The position numbers and the translations under genes are program-made. Below the pieces are notes generated by a model that was not told the DNA's origin, did not search any database, and saw nothing but the letters and a program-made list of their open reading frames with translations. Below are positions 27,776 through 38,752 of a stretch of DNA of 64,000 bases, in pieces. The stretch is from Ceratothoa steindachneri (Eukaryota > Arthropoda > Malacostraca > Isopoda > Cymothoidae): contig OZ018333.1 of assembly GCA_963969495.1 (NCBI GenBank), forward strand, positions 18,321,937 to 18,385,936. The letters run 5' to 3'. Position 1 is the first letter of the stretch, and the number at the start of each line of letters is the position of its first letter.

Positions 27776-28173
27776 AGGGGACAGGAACCAAAAATGGAGG
27801 GTGACGTCACCAGGGTGGCTGCTGCCTGTGAGACAGCCATGTAATCCACGAGGGGGAACGAATAGCTTAAAAACCGCGTTTTTCTTATAAATACAAAACT
27901 CTCGATTTTGATACTTCTTTGGTTATATAACCTAACCTAACCTTAACCTAAAAATAAATGTAATGGACCGATTGAACTTGATTTAGTGAAAATGAAAAGT
28001 AAAGTAGCAGCAAAAATTTATTATTTTAAAGGATAGAAGTTTCTTATGTCTTTATAAATTGGCTGAACCAAGTCCAAGCGAAGCAGCTTCGCAGAATATT
28101 ATTATGGAGTCACAGTTGACAGTCGACCTTTCTGGCTCGTGACGTCATCAGCCATTTTGGCTTTATGTCCCCT
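27776..28173. mobile_element. MITE-like element with AGGGGACA termini
   Basis: The left end AGGGGACAGGAACCAAAAAT and the right end (complement AGGGGACATAAAGCCAAAAT) form an imperfect inverted repeat that reaches GTGACGTCA on both sides, about 45 bp. The 398-bp element has no coding capacity and holds a short CCTAA patch. T/A runs outside both ends obscure any target duplication. Confidence 0.65.
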
Positions 28174-28541
28174 AAACAAAAAAGAGCCCAATTCAATGTA
28201 GATACTTAAAACCATAATTATTAGAACAATGCAATCGACTTGACAAGGATGATAAATTGAGTTAATTATACTAAAATTAATAAACAAACTCAAGTGTTCT
28301 TGACTATAAAGCTCAAAATATTGATTCCTACTCTTCTTTCCTACAAATTGGTAAATTGAAATTTGCACCACCTAAATACATTCGTTTAATAGGCAGTCAA
28401 AAATCATACCACCTAATAAAAGGCCAACTTCTTCCTGTGCACTAGCTCAAAAACTGTACCACCATGCCTAGAAGTCAATTAAGATGTAAAAGCGTTTGGC
28501 AATTATTTGGGGGAAAACGTGCCATTTCTAGCATCATTCGC

Positions 28542-28544
<3 letters not shown>

Positions 28545-28598
<54 letters not shown>
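28545..28598. repeat. (AG)n microsatellite
   Basis: Twenty-seven perfect AG units, next to the 3' end of the minus-strand LINE-C. Confidence 0.97.
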
Positions 28599-28599
<1 letters not shown>

Positions 28600-28600
<1 letters not shown>

Positions 28601-31478
28601 TAACAAGGAGTAACAAGGAAAGTAAGTACCCTAGGAGACCTTACGGTCCATTCAAAGAGGGTACCTTTGGACTAGCAATCGAGCGGGCACATGGCTGCTC
28701 AATTGTTTTGCGTCCCTAAACGGCCACTTTTCAAGACTTTGTCTAGTCTTGACTTGAACTGGTCAACAGATTCACTGTTGACAACTTCCACTGGAAGTGC
28801 GTTCCACTTACCGCAGATACTGTAGGTGAAAAAGTTTCCACACAGATTGCGGTTGTAACGCTTCAGTTCAAGTTTGAAGCCGTGATTGCGCGTTCTGTTC
28901 TCACTCAGTGTGAAAATATCCCGGTAGTCAACATTGTCGAACCCTCGAAGTATTTTGAAGACTTCGATGAGCTGACCACGCAGTCTACGGGTTTCCAGCG
29001 AGAACAGATCTAACTCCCTTAGTCTATCCTCATAACTTTTATGTCGGATAGAGGGAATCAGCTTGGTTGCCCTGGCTTGTACGCGTTCCAATCTCGCGAT
29101 GTCCTTTCGCAATGAAGGACTCCAAAATTGTACGGCATACTCCAGATGCGGTCGGACAAGTGAGTTGTACAGGCACAGTACAATCTCCTGGTTCCGATAA
29201 CCAAACTGGCGCTTAATATAGCCTAGCATCCTTTGGGCCTTTTTCTCCGCCTCAATGCACTGTTTCGAGAACTTGAGGTACTAGTGATTGTTTCACCAAA
29301 GTCCTTCTCGGTGTCGGTGGATTCAATAGCAGTGCCCTTAAGGATATACTGAGATTGGGGGTTTCTGTGGCCGATATGCATCACTTTGCATTTCCCCACG
29401 TTAAAAGGCATTTGCCACGTGTCCGACCACTCCCCAATCTTCCCAAGATCTTCCTGCAGGTGGGCAGTATTTCCATCCTTTGCAACGTTCCTACCAAGCT
29501 TGGTATCGTCGGCAAATTTGGAAATCTTCGCAACCATGTCACCGTCCATGTCGTTGACGTAGATGATGAATAGTAGTGGTCCCAGGACAGAACCTTGAGG
29601 CACCCCGCTAGTAACGGGCACCCACTCAGAAGACTGTCCATTCACCACCACCCGTTGCCATCTGCCACTTAGCCAGTTCTCGATCCAGCCGGCTACCTTT
29701 CCGTCTATGCCAAGCGCTCGCACTTTCCGGAGAAGGCGGCGGTGTGGTACCTTATCAAAGGCTTTCTGAAAGTCTAAGTAGACCACATCCACCGCCTTGT
29801 CCCGATCGTGCTCACTGAAAACGAAGTGGAAGAATTCTACAAGGTTCGTCAGGCATGACCGTTGCCTTCGGAAGCCGTGCTGGGAACTCCTCAGTAGCAT
29901 GTTTGACTCTAAATACGACGTCACTTTGTCCACCATGATGCTTTCCATGAGTTTACCGACTATCGAAGTCAGACTGATAGGTCGGTAGTTCGACGGTTGG
30001 TTACGGTCTCCTTTCTTGAAGATTGGAGTCACCTCCGCCTCACGCTAGTCTCTAGGAACGCATTTGGTCCGGATTGACATGTTAAAGATAGCGCACAGAT
30101 GTCGTGATACTTCATCGCACACTTCCTTCAACACCTTGGATAGAAACCCGTCCGGTCCAAGGGACTTATTCGTCTTTAGGTCAGCGATTTTTTTCTTTAT
30201 TTCTCCTTCGGTGAAGTCCATTGCCTCCAGCTTTTCCCCCGAGTATGATTCCGTCAGCTGGGGAATGGGACCACACTCTTCAGTAAACACTGAAGAGAAG
30301 TAGTCGTTGAGGAGGTTTGCATTTTCTGCATCTGAATGCTTTAATGTCCCCTCCTGATTCCTCAAAGGGCCAATCGTTCGACGGATTGGTTTACGGCTGT
30401 TCACATATCCAAAAAAACTCCTTGGGATTCTCTTTACAGAGTCTCGCCACTCGGAGTTCCTCAGACCGCTTAGCCGCCCTTATGCTGGACTTCACTCTCC
30501 TGGCTAGCCTCCGGTATTTGTCAAAGTCACCCGAGATCTTCGATTGCCGGTACACATTTCTCCTCTCCCTAAGCAGTTGCCCGATTTATCGATTAAACCA
30601 CTTTGGGTGAACAGAGGACCGACGGGGGCATTTCAGAGGGATGAAACGCGATTGAAGACTCATGAATGTGGTTTTGAAACTGTTCCGAGAGTCTTCAACA
30701 GCCTCGCACTCTTCTAGCTTCGCGTCAGTCAGTCCCGCGCGTAAACCTGCAAAGTCTGCTCTTCTCAAATCGAGTTTCCTTGATTTACTAGTTGAAGGCT
30801 CTGCCTTGGGGACTTTGACTACAAATCTAATTAGTCGGTGGTCACTGCCACCGATCTCTTCGCCAACAGAGAGGTCCTCAACGATGTCATCCTCAGAGGT
30901 GAAAACCAAGTCGAGGATATTGTCTCCTCTCGTTGGCTTTCTCACCCATTGAGTGAGGAACTCGTTGTTCGTGAACTCCAGGAGTAGTGCGTTCTCGCCA
31001 CAGGGTTCTCTGGTTTCCCAGTCAACTTGTGTGTTGAACTCACCCATGACGATACACACTCTGTCTTCGACAAGTTCTCCTAGTAGCTGGTACAGATCTC
31101 TGTCCTTTTCAACGAGTTGGGCAGGAGGTCTATTAAGCACCAGGGTCCTGTATTTGGCAGGACCTATCTCTAGGTCAACACCTAGTAGTTCATGGTCGGA
31201 TACGATGTTGCAATCCGTCGAGTTGAGAGTATCCTTGACATACAACATCACACCGCCACCCTCTCTGTTTGGCCTATCTTTCTGGAAGAGCTGGTAACCG
31301 GGAATCGTGAATTCACCTTCAAAATCTCGGCTTGGGGTTTTAATCCACGTCTCCGTTATGGCCACCATCTCAGGTTCCTCTGTTGCTACGAGGCCACGGA
31401 GCTCAAGAAACTTATTCCTGATTGACCTCGCGTTGAACAGAAGAACTTTTAGGGAGTCCCCCAGTGTATGACTCCCTA
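28600..31478 (-). pseudogene. LINE-C ORF2: APE endonuclease and reverse transcriptase (CR1-like), few breaks
   Basis: On the minus strand the frame opens across the end of ORF1 with LLFNARSIRNK, then VAITETW (endonuclease Glu), MGEFNTQVDW, and GGSDHRLIR near the endonuclease end. The RT follows: TPIFKKGDR, NYRPISLTS, HGFR, YLDFQKAFD, SGVPQGSVLGPLLF and FADDTKL with both catalytic aspartates, then the C-terminal LEYAVQFW and TRNHG regions to 28699. Breaks seen: a stop near 30588 (FNR stop), a frameshift in a T run near 30412, a TAG where Trp is expected near 30043, and a frameshift near 29270. Otherwise it is full length, so inactivation looks recent. The RT copies LINE RNA at a nick made by the endonuclease. 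Confidence 0.9.
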
Positions 31479-33056
31479 CGCTCTTCCGTTTCCCGGCTTC
31501 TTTTGTGTGGTAGTACCCCTCTTTGCCACATCTAAGAACGTCGTTCCAGGAGTGACACGGGCATACTGTCTTATGTCCGCCTTCACTCTGGGTCGGACGC
31601 TCCTCTGCGTCCGCTCTACGACATCCTGGATTAAGTTACAGAGTACAGCCTTTCCCTTGAATGAAAGGTGCACTCCGTCCCTTTGGTAAAGGTCGTTTCG
31701 ACCGTAAAAGGTGCGGTAAGGGTCCAGAAAGAAGACCCCTTCCGCCGTACAGAGGTCGGACAGGCGCTGGTTCAGGGTCACGTTCCTTGAGTGAGCTGTC
31801 CGGCTAGGACCTCTTCTTGGGAGCATCCCTACAACGACCCGTTTGCGAGTTCTCAATCCGCAGTCGTCCACGGCTCCCATGACCGTGTTGAGAATTTTCT
31901 CGCTGGGGCCTACTTTGCCTCCTCGGAGGTAGAGGTCATTCCCACTCACCATCAGGGCAACGACTGAATTCTCGGAGATCTGAGATTTCTCAGCCTCTAC
32001 CCTGATGTCGTGGTTTCCCCGTCCTGGCTGGCAGCATACCTCCACACTAGTGCGAAGGCGGGCCGCTAGCAGGGGCTGCAAACCTTGTGCTTGGGAATCG
32101 CCCACAAGGGTAACCCTCGGACATTTCCGTGCAGCAGAGGTTTGAGGCTTTCCTTGCGGAAGCGAACACTCGGTTCCCTCTTTCTTCTCCATCTTATTTT
32201 TCTTCTTCTTTTTCTTATTCATCTTTTCCCCGCTATCTTCCTTTGTTTTTATCTTTTCTTCCTCTGCTTCAACTTTCTCTTTTTCAGCTTTTACTTTATC
32301 TTCTGTTTCAACTTTCTCTTCTTCCTGTTTCTTTCCCTTCCTTTTCTTTTTCCTTGGGGGTTTATCCGTAGCATGCGGACCTAGTTCTGGGGGTAATACT
32401 GCAGATGCAGTGTTTAGTACAGGGCTTGACGTTTGCTCTGCTATTCTGACCTCTAGCCTGCGAATCAGTCCGGCGTGTTCTAATTCGAGGCTGCTTATTT
32501 TTTCCTCCAACTTCCTGGATCTTTCCTCGGAAACCCTGCATGTTTCCTTTAGCTCCTTGATTTGGCCGTTTAAAATACAGTCGGTGCAGGAACTGGCCGG
32601 GTGGCATTTCGAAAAACACCCCTCCGGAAGGTCCACGCACCACTTATCTATGTGGCATATTGCGCACGTGTATTTTAGAGCTCCTGGTTCTTTCTTGCCG
32701 GTCATTCTGAACACTTTCTCTCTTTCAATACTTTGCGACCAATCAATGATAAAAAGGGGGGTTGGTGAGTTCTCCCCGCGTGAGTCGCTCCCGCCTATTG
32801 ATCGGAGTCGTTTCGGAGTCTTCCAGATGGCACGCTCCATGTGCTGCTGTTCGTCCGACCGAGTCGTCAAGCCTCGGCGTGCCATGGCTCCCAACCAAGC
32901 AGCACAGACGGTCCCCGAAGGGGCCATCGATTTGTCACCAGGTGAACAACAACGAAGCACGCCCCTTACTAAACTCCTACTAGTTCCCTTCACAACGGCC
33001 AGGATCTCGGAGCAGCGTTCAATGGATATCCCGCCCCACCAAGAGACTCGACCCAA
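31476..33056 (-). CDS. LINE-C ORF1: Cys-rich, coiled-coil, SGNH-esterase protein
   Basis: The frame is open for 526 codons from 33056; the likely start is the Met at 32705, just before KKEPGALKYTCAIC. From there: a Cys-rich PHD-like motif (CAIC...CSDC-type spacing), a heptad-rich segment around IKELKETC..EERSRKLEEK, a long Lys/Glu-rich tract, and an SGNH/GDSL esterase domain with VTLVGDSQ (nucleophile Ser), VSGNDL (Asn) and DGVHLSFKG (Asp-His). CR1-group LINEs carry PHD plus esterase ORF1 proteins, thought to bind RNA and act on lipids or esters. The frame is intact. ORF2 overlaps its last codons in another frame. Confidence 0.85.
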   Translation of the reverse strand: MGRVSWWGGISIERCSEILAVVKGTSRSLVRGVLRCCSPGDKSMAPSGTVCAAWLGAMARRGLTTRSDEQQHMERAIWKTPKRLRSIGGSDSRGENSPTPLFIIDWSQSIEREKVFRMTGKKEPGALKYTCAICHIDKWCVDLPEGCFSKCHPASSCTDCILNGQIKELKETCRVSEERSRKLEEKISSLELEHAGLIRRLEVRIAEQTSSPVLNTASAVLPPELGPHATDKPPRKKKRKGKKQEEEKVETEDKVKAEKEKVEAEEEKIKTKEDSGEKMNKKKKKKNKMEKKEGTECSLPQGKPQTSAARKCPRVTLVGDSQAQGLQPLLAARLRTSVEVCCQPGRGNHDIRVEAEKSQISENSVVALMVSGNDLYLRGGKVGPSEKILNTVMGAVDDCGLRTRKRVVVGMLPRRGPSRTAHSRNVTLNQRLSDLCTAEGVFFLDPYRTFYGRNDLYQRDGVHLSFKGKAVLCNLIQDVVERTQRSVRPRVKADIRQYARVTPGTTFLDVAKRGTTTQKKPGNGRA

Positions 33057-33230
33057 GGCTTTTTATTAACCTAGCAACCAACCTGGGAACAAAGGGCCGT
33101 CACCTCGGACCGATGCTACCAGAGGCACCCGTCAACGGTCACTGGGAACGGTCAATAATTACGCGCCAGGGAAGGGGTTAACGGGGCACTACCCTCATCC
33201 CATTCATCGTGCCCCAACGCCTAGGACACC

Positions 33231-33248
33231 TCTCTCTCTCTCTCTCTC

Positions 33249-33323
<75 letters not shown>
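33231..33323. repeat. (TC)n then (TA)n compound microsatellite
   Basis: (TC)10 at 33231-33250 is followed by about 36 TA/AT units to 33323. It abuts the 5' side of LINE-C. Confidence 0.97.
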
Positions 33324-33326
<3 letters not shown>

Positions 33327-33869
33327 GATGCATGTCGGAAACAAGTGTGAACCCCAAACTGACGAAGTACCTCTCTTTTTTTTGCAACAAAGGTGAGATC
33401 TTTTTGATATATTTTTATTATTTTTAGTACATTTAATACGTTTATAGGAATATTTTTCCTGAATAGGAATTTATTATTTTGTATTTGGAGAAAAATTGGT
33501 GGTATATATTTTATATCACTGCACAATTCGAGGATGAAAATGTATTAGAATTGCAAATCTACTTTTTATGCATTATTGCACATTTCTAAAAAAAAAAAAA
33601 ATAAGCTTCTATATGTTCCTGTATTATGCGAGTAGTAATTTTTTTAGGATGCAAAATAGATAATAAACCTACAGTTTATTATATACAAAGTGAAAGAACG
33701 TAGAACATGCAAGGCCTTAGGCCTACTAAAATTCGAAAATCGAATGTTATAGTTTCATCAATTTTAGTTTTCTTTATTCACACACAGAAAACTAAAGTTA
33801 AATCAACTATTTAATATTTAGATCACAATTACATTTTCTAATTGACAACCCCAACCCTCCCTCGATCCT

Positions 33870-34352
33870 ATTTCATGATGGACAGAACAAGGCGACAAAT
33901 GCTATTGAGAGGTTGAATTATGAAGAAATTTCTTCAGATTTGGAATCCAATGTAAATGAGGATTCATCAGAGGATGAAGAAAAGTGTGATGTCTGGGATC
34001 TTGACTATTTTAGTCAAAAGTGTGAAGACGAGCTTTCATCTTCATCTTCTGAATTTGATGATGTCCCTTTATTTTCCCTTGTAAATACAAGAGAAGGGAA
34101 GGTTCTACAACAAAAGAAACTTTGACAAATTGGAGTAAAAACATTGTGACAACGCCGGCAATTACTTTTACTAAGCCAATGGGTGTTACAAATACAATTA
34201 ATAATTTACAAGACTGTACACATCGTACCAATATTCTTCAACTTTTTCAGCAGAAATAGTTGACCATATTGTTTTTCAAACAAATTTGTACTCACAACAG
34301 TGAGTTAAGCAATTCATTCATTCCTGTTGCTAGCAAAGAAATTAAAACTTTT
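33870..34352 (+). pseudogene. piggyBac-type transposase, N-terminal part
   Basis: An acidic Ser/Glu/Asp-rich start (NYEEISSDLES.., SSEDEEKCD) is followed after a frameshift near 34125 by TNWSKNIV, LQLFSAEIVDHIVFQTNLY and VASKEIKTF. This is the DDE_Tnp_1_7 N-terminal pattern of piggyBac transposases, which cut and paste at TTAA. The reading stops abruptly at the foldback insertion and resumes at about 35180. Confidence 0.82.
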
Positions 34353-35175
34353 TCATCACTTCATCATTATCATCACTAACTCTATAATTTAAGATGGGGA
34401 TTTGTTGAGTATTTGAATAATAATTTCATCTTATTTGGTTATGACTTATGTTTTTTATCAAAGTTATTTCTAATAATTCTTTTATAATATCAACCAGGCA
34501 AGGGCTTCGCCACTCCCCCTGCACTTCGTTGCTAAGATTAAAATTTAAAATATAAAAAATAGCAGCCATGGTTAAATTTTTATAAATTTTCTGAACTTCG
34601 CCAATTATAATAATTTTAAAAAGGAACTCTAAACTCAATTTCCCCCCTTTCAAAATATCACGTTGCTAAAATATAGTTATAGAAGAATAGAAGATATATA
34701 AAAATAAATTTTCTGAACTTCACCATGTTTAATTCTTTGGGTTTTAAAAATTTCACAAAATTTCGATGCTCATATTTATTCTGAACTTTGATAAAAAAAC
34801 ATAAGCATGACCAAACTAAGATGAAATTATTATTCAAATACTCAAAAAAATCCCCTTTTTAAATTATAGAGTTAGTGATGATGATGATGATGAAGTAAAA
34901 ACAAAATTATGAAGTTCAGAAATATAAGTATCGAAATTTTTTGAATTTTTTAAAACCCAAAGAATTACAAATGGTGAAGTTCAGAAAATTTATTTTTATA
35001 TATCTTCTATAACTATATTTTAGCAACGCGATATTTTGAAAGGGGGAAAATTTAGTTTAGAGTTCCTTTTTAAAATTATTATAATTGGCGAAGTTCAGAA
35101 AATTTATAAAAATGTAACCATGGCTGCTTCATTTAGATTTTAAATTTTAATCTTAGTAACGAAGCCATTGCCTGG
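34353..35175. mobile_element. Foldback element complex inserted in the piggyBac gene
   Basis: Three pieces of one family: 34353-34493 in reverse orientation (its RC matches the tail with ACCAAACTAAGATG), 34494-34893 forward (starts CCAGGCAAGGGCTTCG), and about 34905-35175 reverse (ends CGAAGCCATTGCCTGG). The last two form a long imperfect inverted repeat of about 260 bp per arm around a (GATGAT)n centre. It splits the transposase between IKTF and INLLM. No coding capacity. Confidence 0.82.
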
Positions 35176-35520
35176 CTTTGATATTAATTTACTCATGAGA
35201 ACCAAGGGCCTGCCAAGTTACAGGGATTATTGGAGTACAGGTCCAAAATTGCATGATCCCTTTAGTGTTACTTTAATGTCAATAAAAAAGATTTGATTGG
35301 ATCTTAGCAAATTTGCATCTAAATGATAATGCTGTTATGCCTGAAAGAAATTCCCCTAACTATGATAGGCTGTACCAGTTAAAACCATTTCTTGTAATGA
35401 TAATCCGTAACTTTAAAAAAAAATGTTCTTATCCTAGTGATGTTTTTGCTGTGGATGAGGCAATGGTAAAATTTAAAGGTCGTAGTAGCCTCAAAGAGTA
35501 TAATGCTATGAAACTTTAGT
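35176..35520 (+). pseudogene. piggyBac-type transposase, continuation
   Basis: It resumes with INLLMRTKGLPSYRDYW, then, after a break near 35290, LHLNDNAVMPERNSPNYDRL and FAVDEAMVKFKGRSSLKEY, the block that holds the first catalytic aspartate of piggyBac transposases. It stops after NAMKL; the second and third catalytic aspartates are not recognisable downstream, so the gene is 3'-truncated as well as split. No TTAA-flanked termini were found. Confidence 0.87.
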
Positions 35521-36924
35521 GATCGAACTAAGCAATAGGTAGACCTCTGTACCAAAATTGCTAGATTCAATAGCCCCAAAGGCCAAAAGATACCGCCACA
35601 AAATGACGCGAATTGGTCCTATCAGTAAGCGAGCGAGAGAAATGGTTGAACACCTGCGTTTAATAAAACTGCCCACGTTGTCTCGAAATAGAATTATTAA
35701 AGACGGATATTTAAGGAGGAGCTCGAGTAAACACAGCTGTTGACCATAGGAAATAGTGCAGAAACAACTATAAAATTATACAAATAAGAGTTTATCATAT
35801 GAATGTGCACATCGTGCACAGGCCAGCTACCTACCTCAACGGAGGTAGGTCATTCCAAGGTAATTTCCAGGCCACGCCCCCTGCTTTAAAACGCATTAAC
35901 AGACACAAGCAGAGAGAGAATAGTAAGAAATTCATTCGCGTTCACGCTCCCGCCTAAATCTACTAAGTCTTGTCTCGCACTTGCGTTGATAATAGTCTCC
36001 TGCATAGTACGCCCCGTGCCACGCCACTTGCAACGTAATATTCCGTTATTAGAATAAAGTGTTTACGTCCATCTTTGCTTTGAATAATTCCCGGACTAAC
36101 CTTGGGATTACCTTCGCAATTATACCATTCAAAAGGGAATGTAAAACAACATAAGGGTTTCAATTTTGTTAGAATCGCCCCAATAGTTATTGCCAAAAAA
36201 GTCATTGAAAAGTAAAATGATTACCATTCGACCGACCACCTACTGACCGACATAATAACTTATAGAGTCGCGTCTATGGGACTAAAAAGGTGGGATATTC
36301 TTTATGGGTTTGTAAATGCAACAGTTCATAATATCTGTAAGTACTCTGCTACATTACGATATTTCCAATTGATAACGTTGGCGAGTTAAAGCTAAATTAT
36401 AACTATTAATCACTATTTGCATCAATCCCTTGTCTGAAAAGCCTAGATAGTTGGCTAAGGAAGAATTACACTATTGGTGACTAACTTCGCAATACTCGGA
36501 GGGAAAGTTCCCACATGGGACCCAGCTGAGTTTGTAAATTAGATTCAGCTGGGAATATTTCATATATAGAGAGAGAAAATTTAGGAGGGAATCTTTGGAA
36601 ATACAAAATGCTTCATGATGAAAACAAACGAGTTATCGTAATAGGAAGTAGACCATGTGATTTTCATGTAAAACTCATGGTAAACATAACATCTTTTATC
36701 CCAACAATCTTAGGGGCTCACTTTAATTCAATATGAATTACGGGTGGAAGTCTTTCATATAGATGAGTAACATGGACGCAATTTGTGTCTGTTTCGTCGT
36801 TTCGATCACCTGGTCTTGCTTCAAAATGTCCGTTCCCTTTTATAATCTGTGGCTAAATTGAGATGACGATAGCAACGCCTACTTTAGGCTATTTCCGCCC
36901 AAAATTGTCATTTTTTAGGTAATT
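35521..36924. other. No gene seen; dispersed repeat at 36115-36290
   Basis: A 61-codon frame at 35558-35743 is not recognisable. 36115-36240 is the inverted counterpart of 6165-6290, and 36235-36290 matches 7800-7860. Confidence 0.4.
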
Positions 36925-37110
36925 TTGAAATGGGAGGCTTCGCCCCCATACCCCCTTTTAATTATGGGGGTGTCCTCGCTATTTTTAAAAAAACTCGTAG
37001 TATTCCTAATTCGAAAAGTCTAGCATTAGATTCGAATTCAAAGGTGATTGTCAGATGTTGTTAGGCCTTTAGTTTTTATACCGTTTCTTGACTTCAGACA
37101 TATAGGCCTC
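36925..37110 (+). repeat. R-family dispersed repeat, copy 1
   Basis: GAAATGGGAGGCTTCGCCCCCATACC, T-rich, then CTAGCATTAGATTCGAATTC. It matches 57225-57345 (GAAATGGAGAGCTTCACCCCC..., CTAACATTAGGTTTGAATGC). AT-rich and non-coding. Confidence 0.65.
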
Positions 37111-37216
37111 ACCTGCGAATGCTATTTAACTCAATCATATTTTCTTTAAAATTGATTAATATAAAATGACCATATCATATTTTAATTTAGAAAAAAAATC
37201 TTTAAAATGATATATA

Positions 37217-37519
37217 CAGTAAACCCTCGATATAACCAATTTCGGATATAACGAATCAAATTTCCTGGCCGAACTCCATCGGGTTTAACAGGCAAGCGTT
37301 ACGGCCAGCCTGAATAGTGTTGGTGTGTCACATGTCTCCTACAGTGTTCGTATCAATACTATGTTGTATAGTCCACTTAACTTTATTTGTAATTACATAC
37401 GTATTACATATCCATAACGAACTTGGTTCGTTATTTCCATTGCTTTTAACGCCCATAGGGCTTAACGAACGACCCCCCTCCCCCAGCCCCATATAGTTCG
37501 TTATATCGAGGGTTTACTG
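37217..37519. mobile_element. pogo/Tigger-type MITE
   Basis: The termini CAGTAAACCCTCGATATA and its complement are perfect inverted repeats; the next bases (GGATATAACGAA / TTCGTTATATCG) extend the pairing imperfectly. TA dinucleotides at 37215-37216 and 37520-37521 are the target duplication. At 303 bp it is non-coding and would depend on a pogo-family transposase supplied elsewhere. The CAGTA(A/G)ACCC terminus is characteristic of pogo/Tigger elements. Confidence 0.88.
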
Positions 37520-37930
37520 TAATATAATATGGTCCGATTCCAATTAACACGTGGCTTCCAAGATGGCGGACTATCTAATTTTTTTTCAGAACTTAGAAAA
37601 AGTAACAAAGTATCGATAAAATTAATTTCATCAGAATTGCATCCAGAACGGGACGGGTATTTCTATGATGCAATTTAATGAGCTGAATAACATTTCTTCT
37701 GTAACTTTTATTGATTAGAACGCTCTTAACTCTTTGAGGGGCAAGAAATAAAAAAAAACAACAAACTTTAGAGGGGCAAATTTATTTCTCCCCCCCCCCA
37801 ACAGCTTTTTTTTATAATTGATAATTATTCTAAAAGAAATTCTATGAAATAATATTAAAAAAAAAATTAAAAACCTGTCTTTTATTGAGGTGGACTATAT
37901 TATGTACCACAGCTATTAAAGCTTACCTAT

Positions 37931-37980
37931 TGATGAGCTAATGATCAGGGAAATAAGGAAAGGATGTGAAGTAGATACCC
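37931..37980 (+). mobile_element. LINE-A endonuclease fragment (left piece)
   Basis: TTGATGAGCTAATGATCAGG and the next 30 bp match the LINE-A ORF2 sequence at about 50622-50668. The match stops at the start of the TGGTAAA element. A second, nearby LINE-A piece is at 38309-38360. Confidence 0.7.
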
Positions 37981-37984
37981 TTCT

Positions 37985-38286
37985 TGGTAAATATGTAGAT
38001 TGGCGGCGCGAACGATGGGACGTAAACTATTTCGTCCCTGTTCCAATATGTTTCACGTTTTGGGGGTAAACGCAATGGGGGGACCCCCCTACGATTATCT
38101 TGAGTTTCAATCAATTGTGGGGGTCTGGGGGGCACAGCCCCCAGTATATAATCCTAATTGTTTATAGAATAATGTTCTAAAGTTTACAGAAGTGAATGAT
38201 TTAACCAAATCACTCACGCATGGTGAACCAATTATAAACACAAAAATCCACTTTTTAGGCTGAGCCTCCAATCTACATGTTTCCCT
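37985..38286. mobile_element. TGGTAAA-terminus element, 302-bp copy
   Basis: It starts TGGTAAATATGTAGATTGG and ends with CCAATCTACATGTTTCCCT, an inverted repeat of about 19 bp whose outermost bases have mutated. Its first 174 bp match the right half (inverted) of the 422-bp element at 38753-39174. It lies inside a broken LINE-A copy. No exact target duplication remains. Confidence 0.68.
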
Positions 38287-38308
38287 TCAATTGTTTATAG
38301 AATAATGT

Positions 38309-38360
38309 CCTAGAATGCTTTGATGATAATTTTTTGACTCACTTGGTTCAAGCATTGGGA
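38309..38360 (+). mobile_element. LINE-A endonuclease fragments (right piece)
   Basis: TAGAATGCTTTGATGAT matches 50752-50768, and GCATTGGGAAATAGTGATCAT matches 50870-50890, with the 90 bp between them in LINE-A reduced to about 20 bp here. Together with 37931-37980 it marks one deleted and interrupted LINE-A copy. Confidence 0.65.
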
Positions 38361-38752
38361 AATAGTGATCATAACATAACATACCTAACATAATTTCACG
38401 GATGTTCTTATTTGGTTTGCTTTAGAATTACATAAAGCGCATCTTCTACGTGTCCATTTCAATTGTTTGTGAGCTGATTATTGCTTTTGTACTTCAATTG
38501 GAACTTGTGGTTTATGCCTTTTGACTGAAGTAAGTTTTATATTTATCCAGGTGTATATTTGTATTTTGGCTTGCTTTTTCAGCGCATTTCTCCAACCTCT
38601 GTCATAACTCAAGCGGATATGAGTATGAGGATTGGATTTTCTGATCCAGTTTTTGGTGCACATATAATTCTTTCAATATGCTCAAGGGGCCTCTTACATT
38701 TCTTCTCTATAGTAATTTAAACAGTGAAATCCAATATGCGATGGGGAATTTC

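Noticed and set aside
28102..28371. 89-residue minus-strand protein
   Set aside because: It spans the right end of a MITE-like element and AT-rich DNA, and has no domain.
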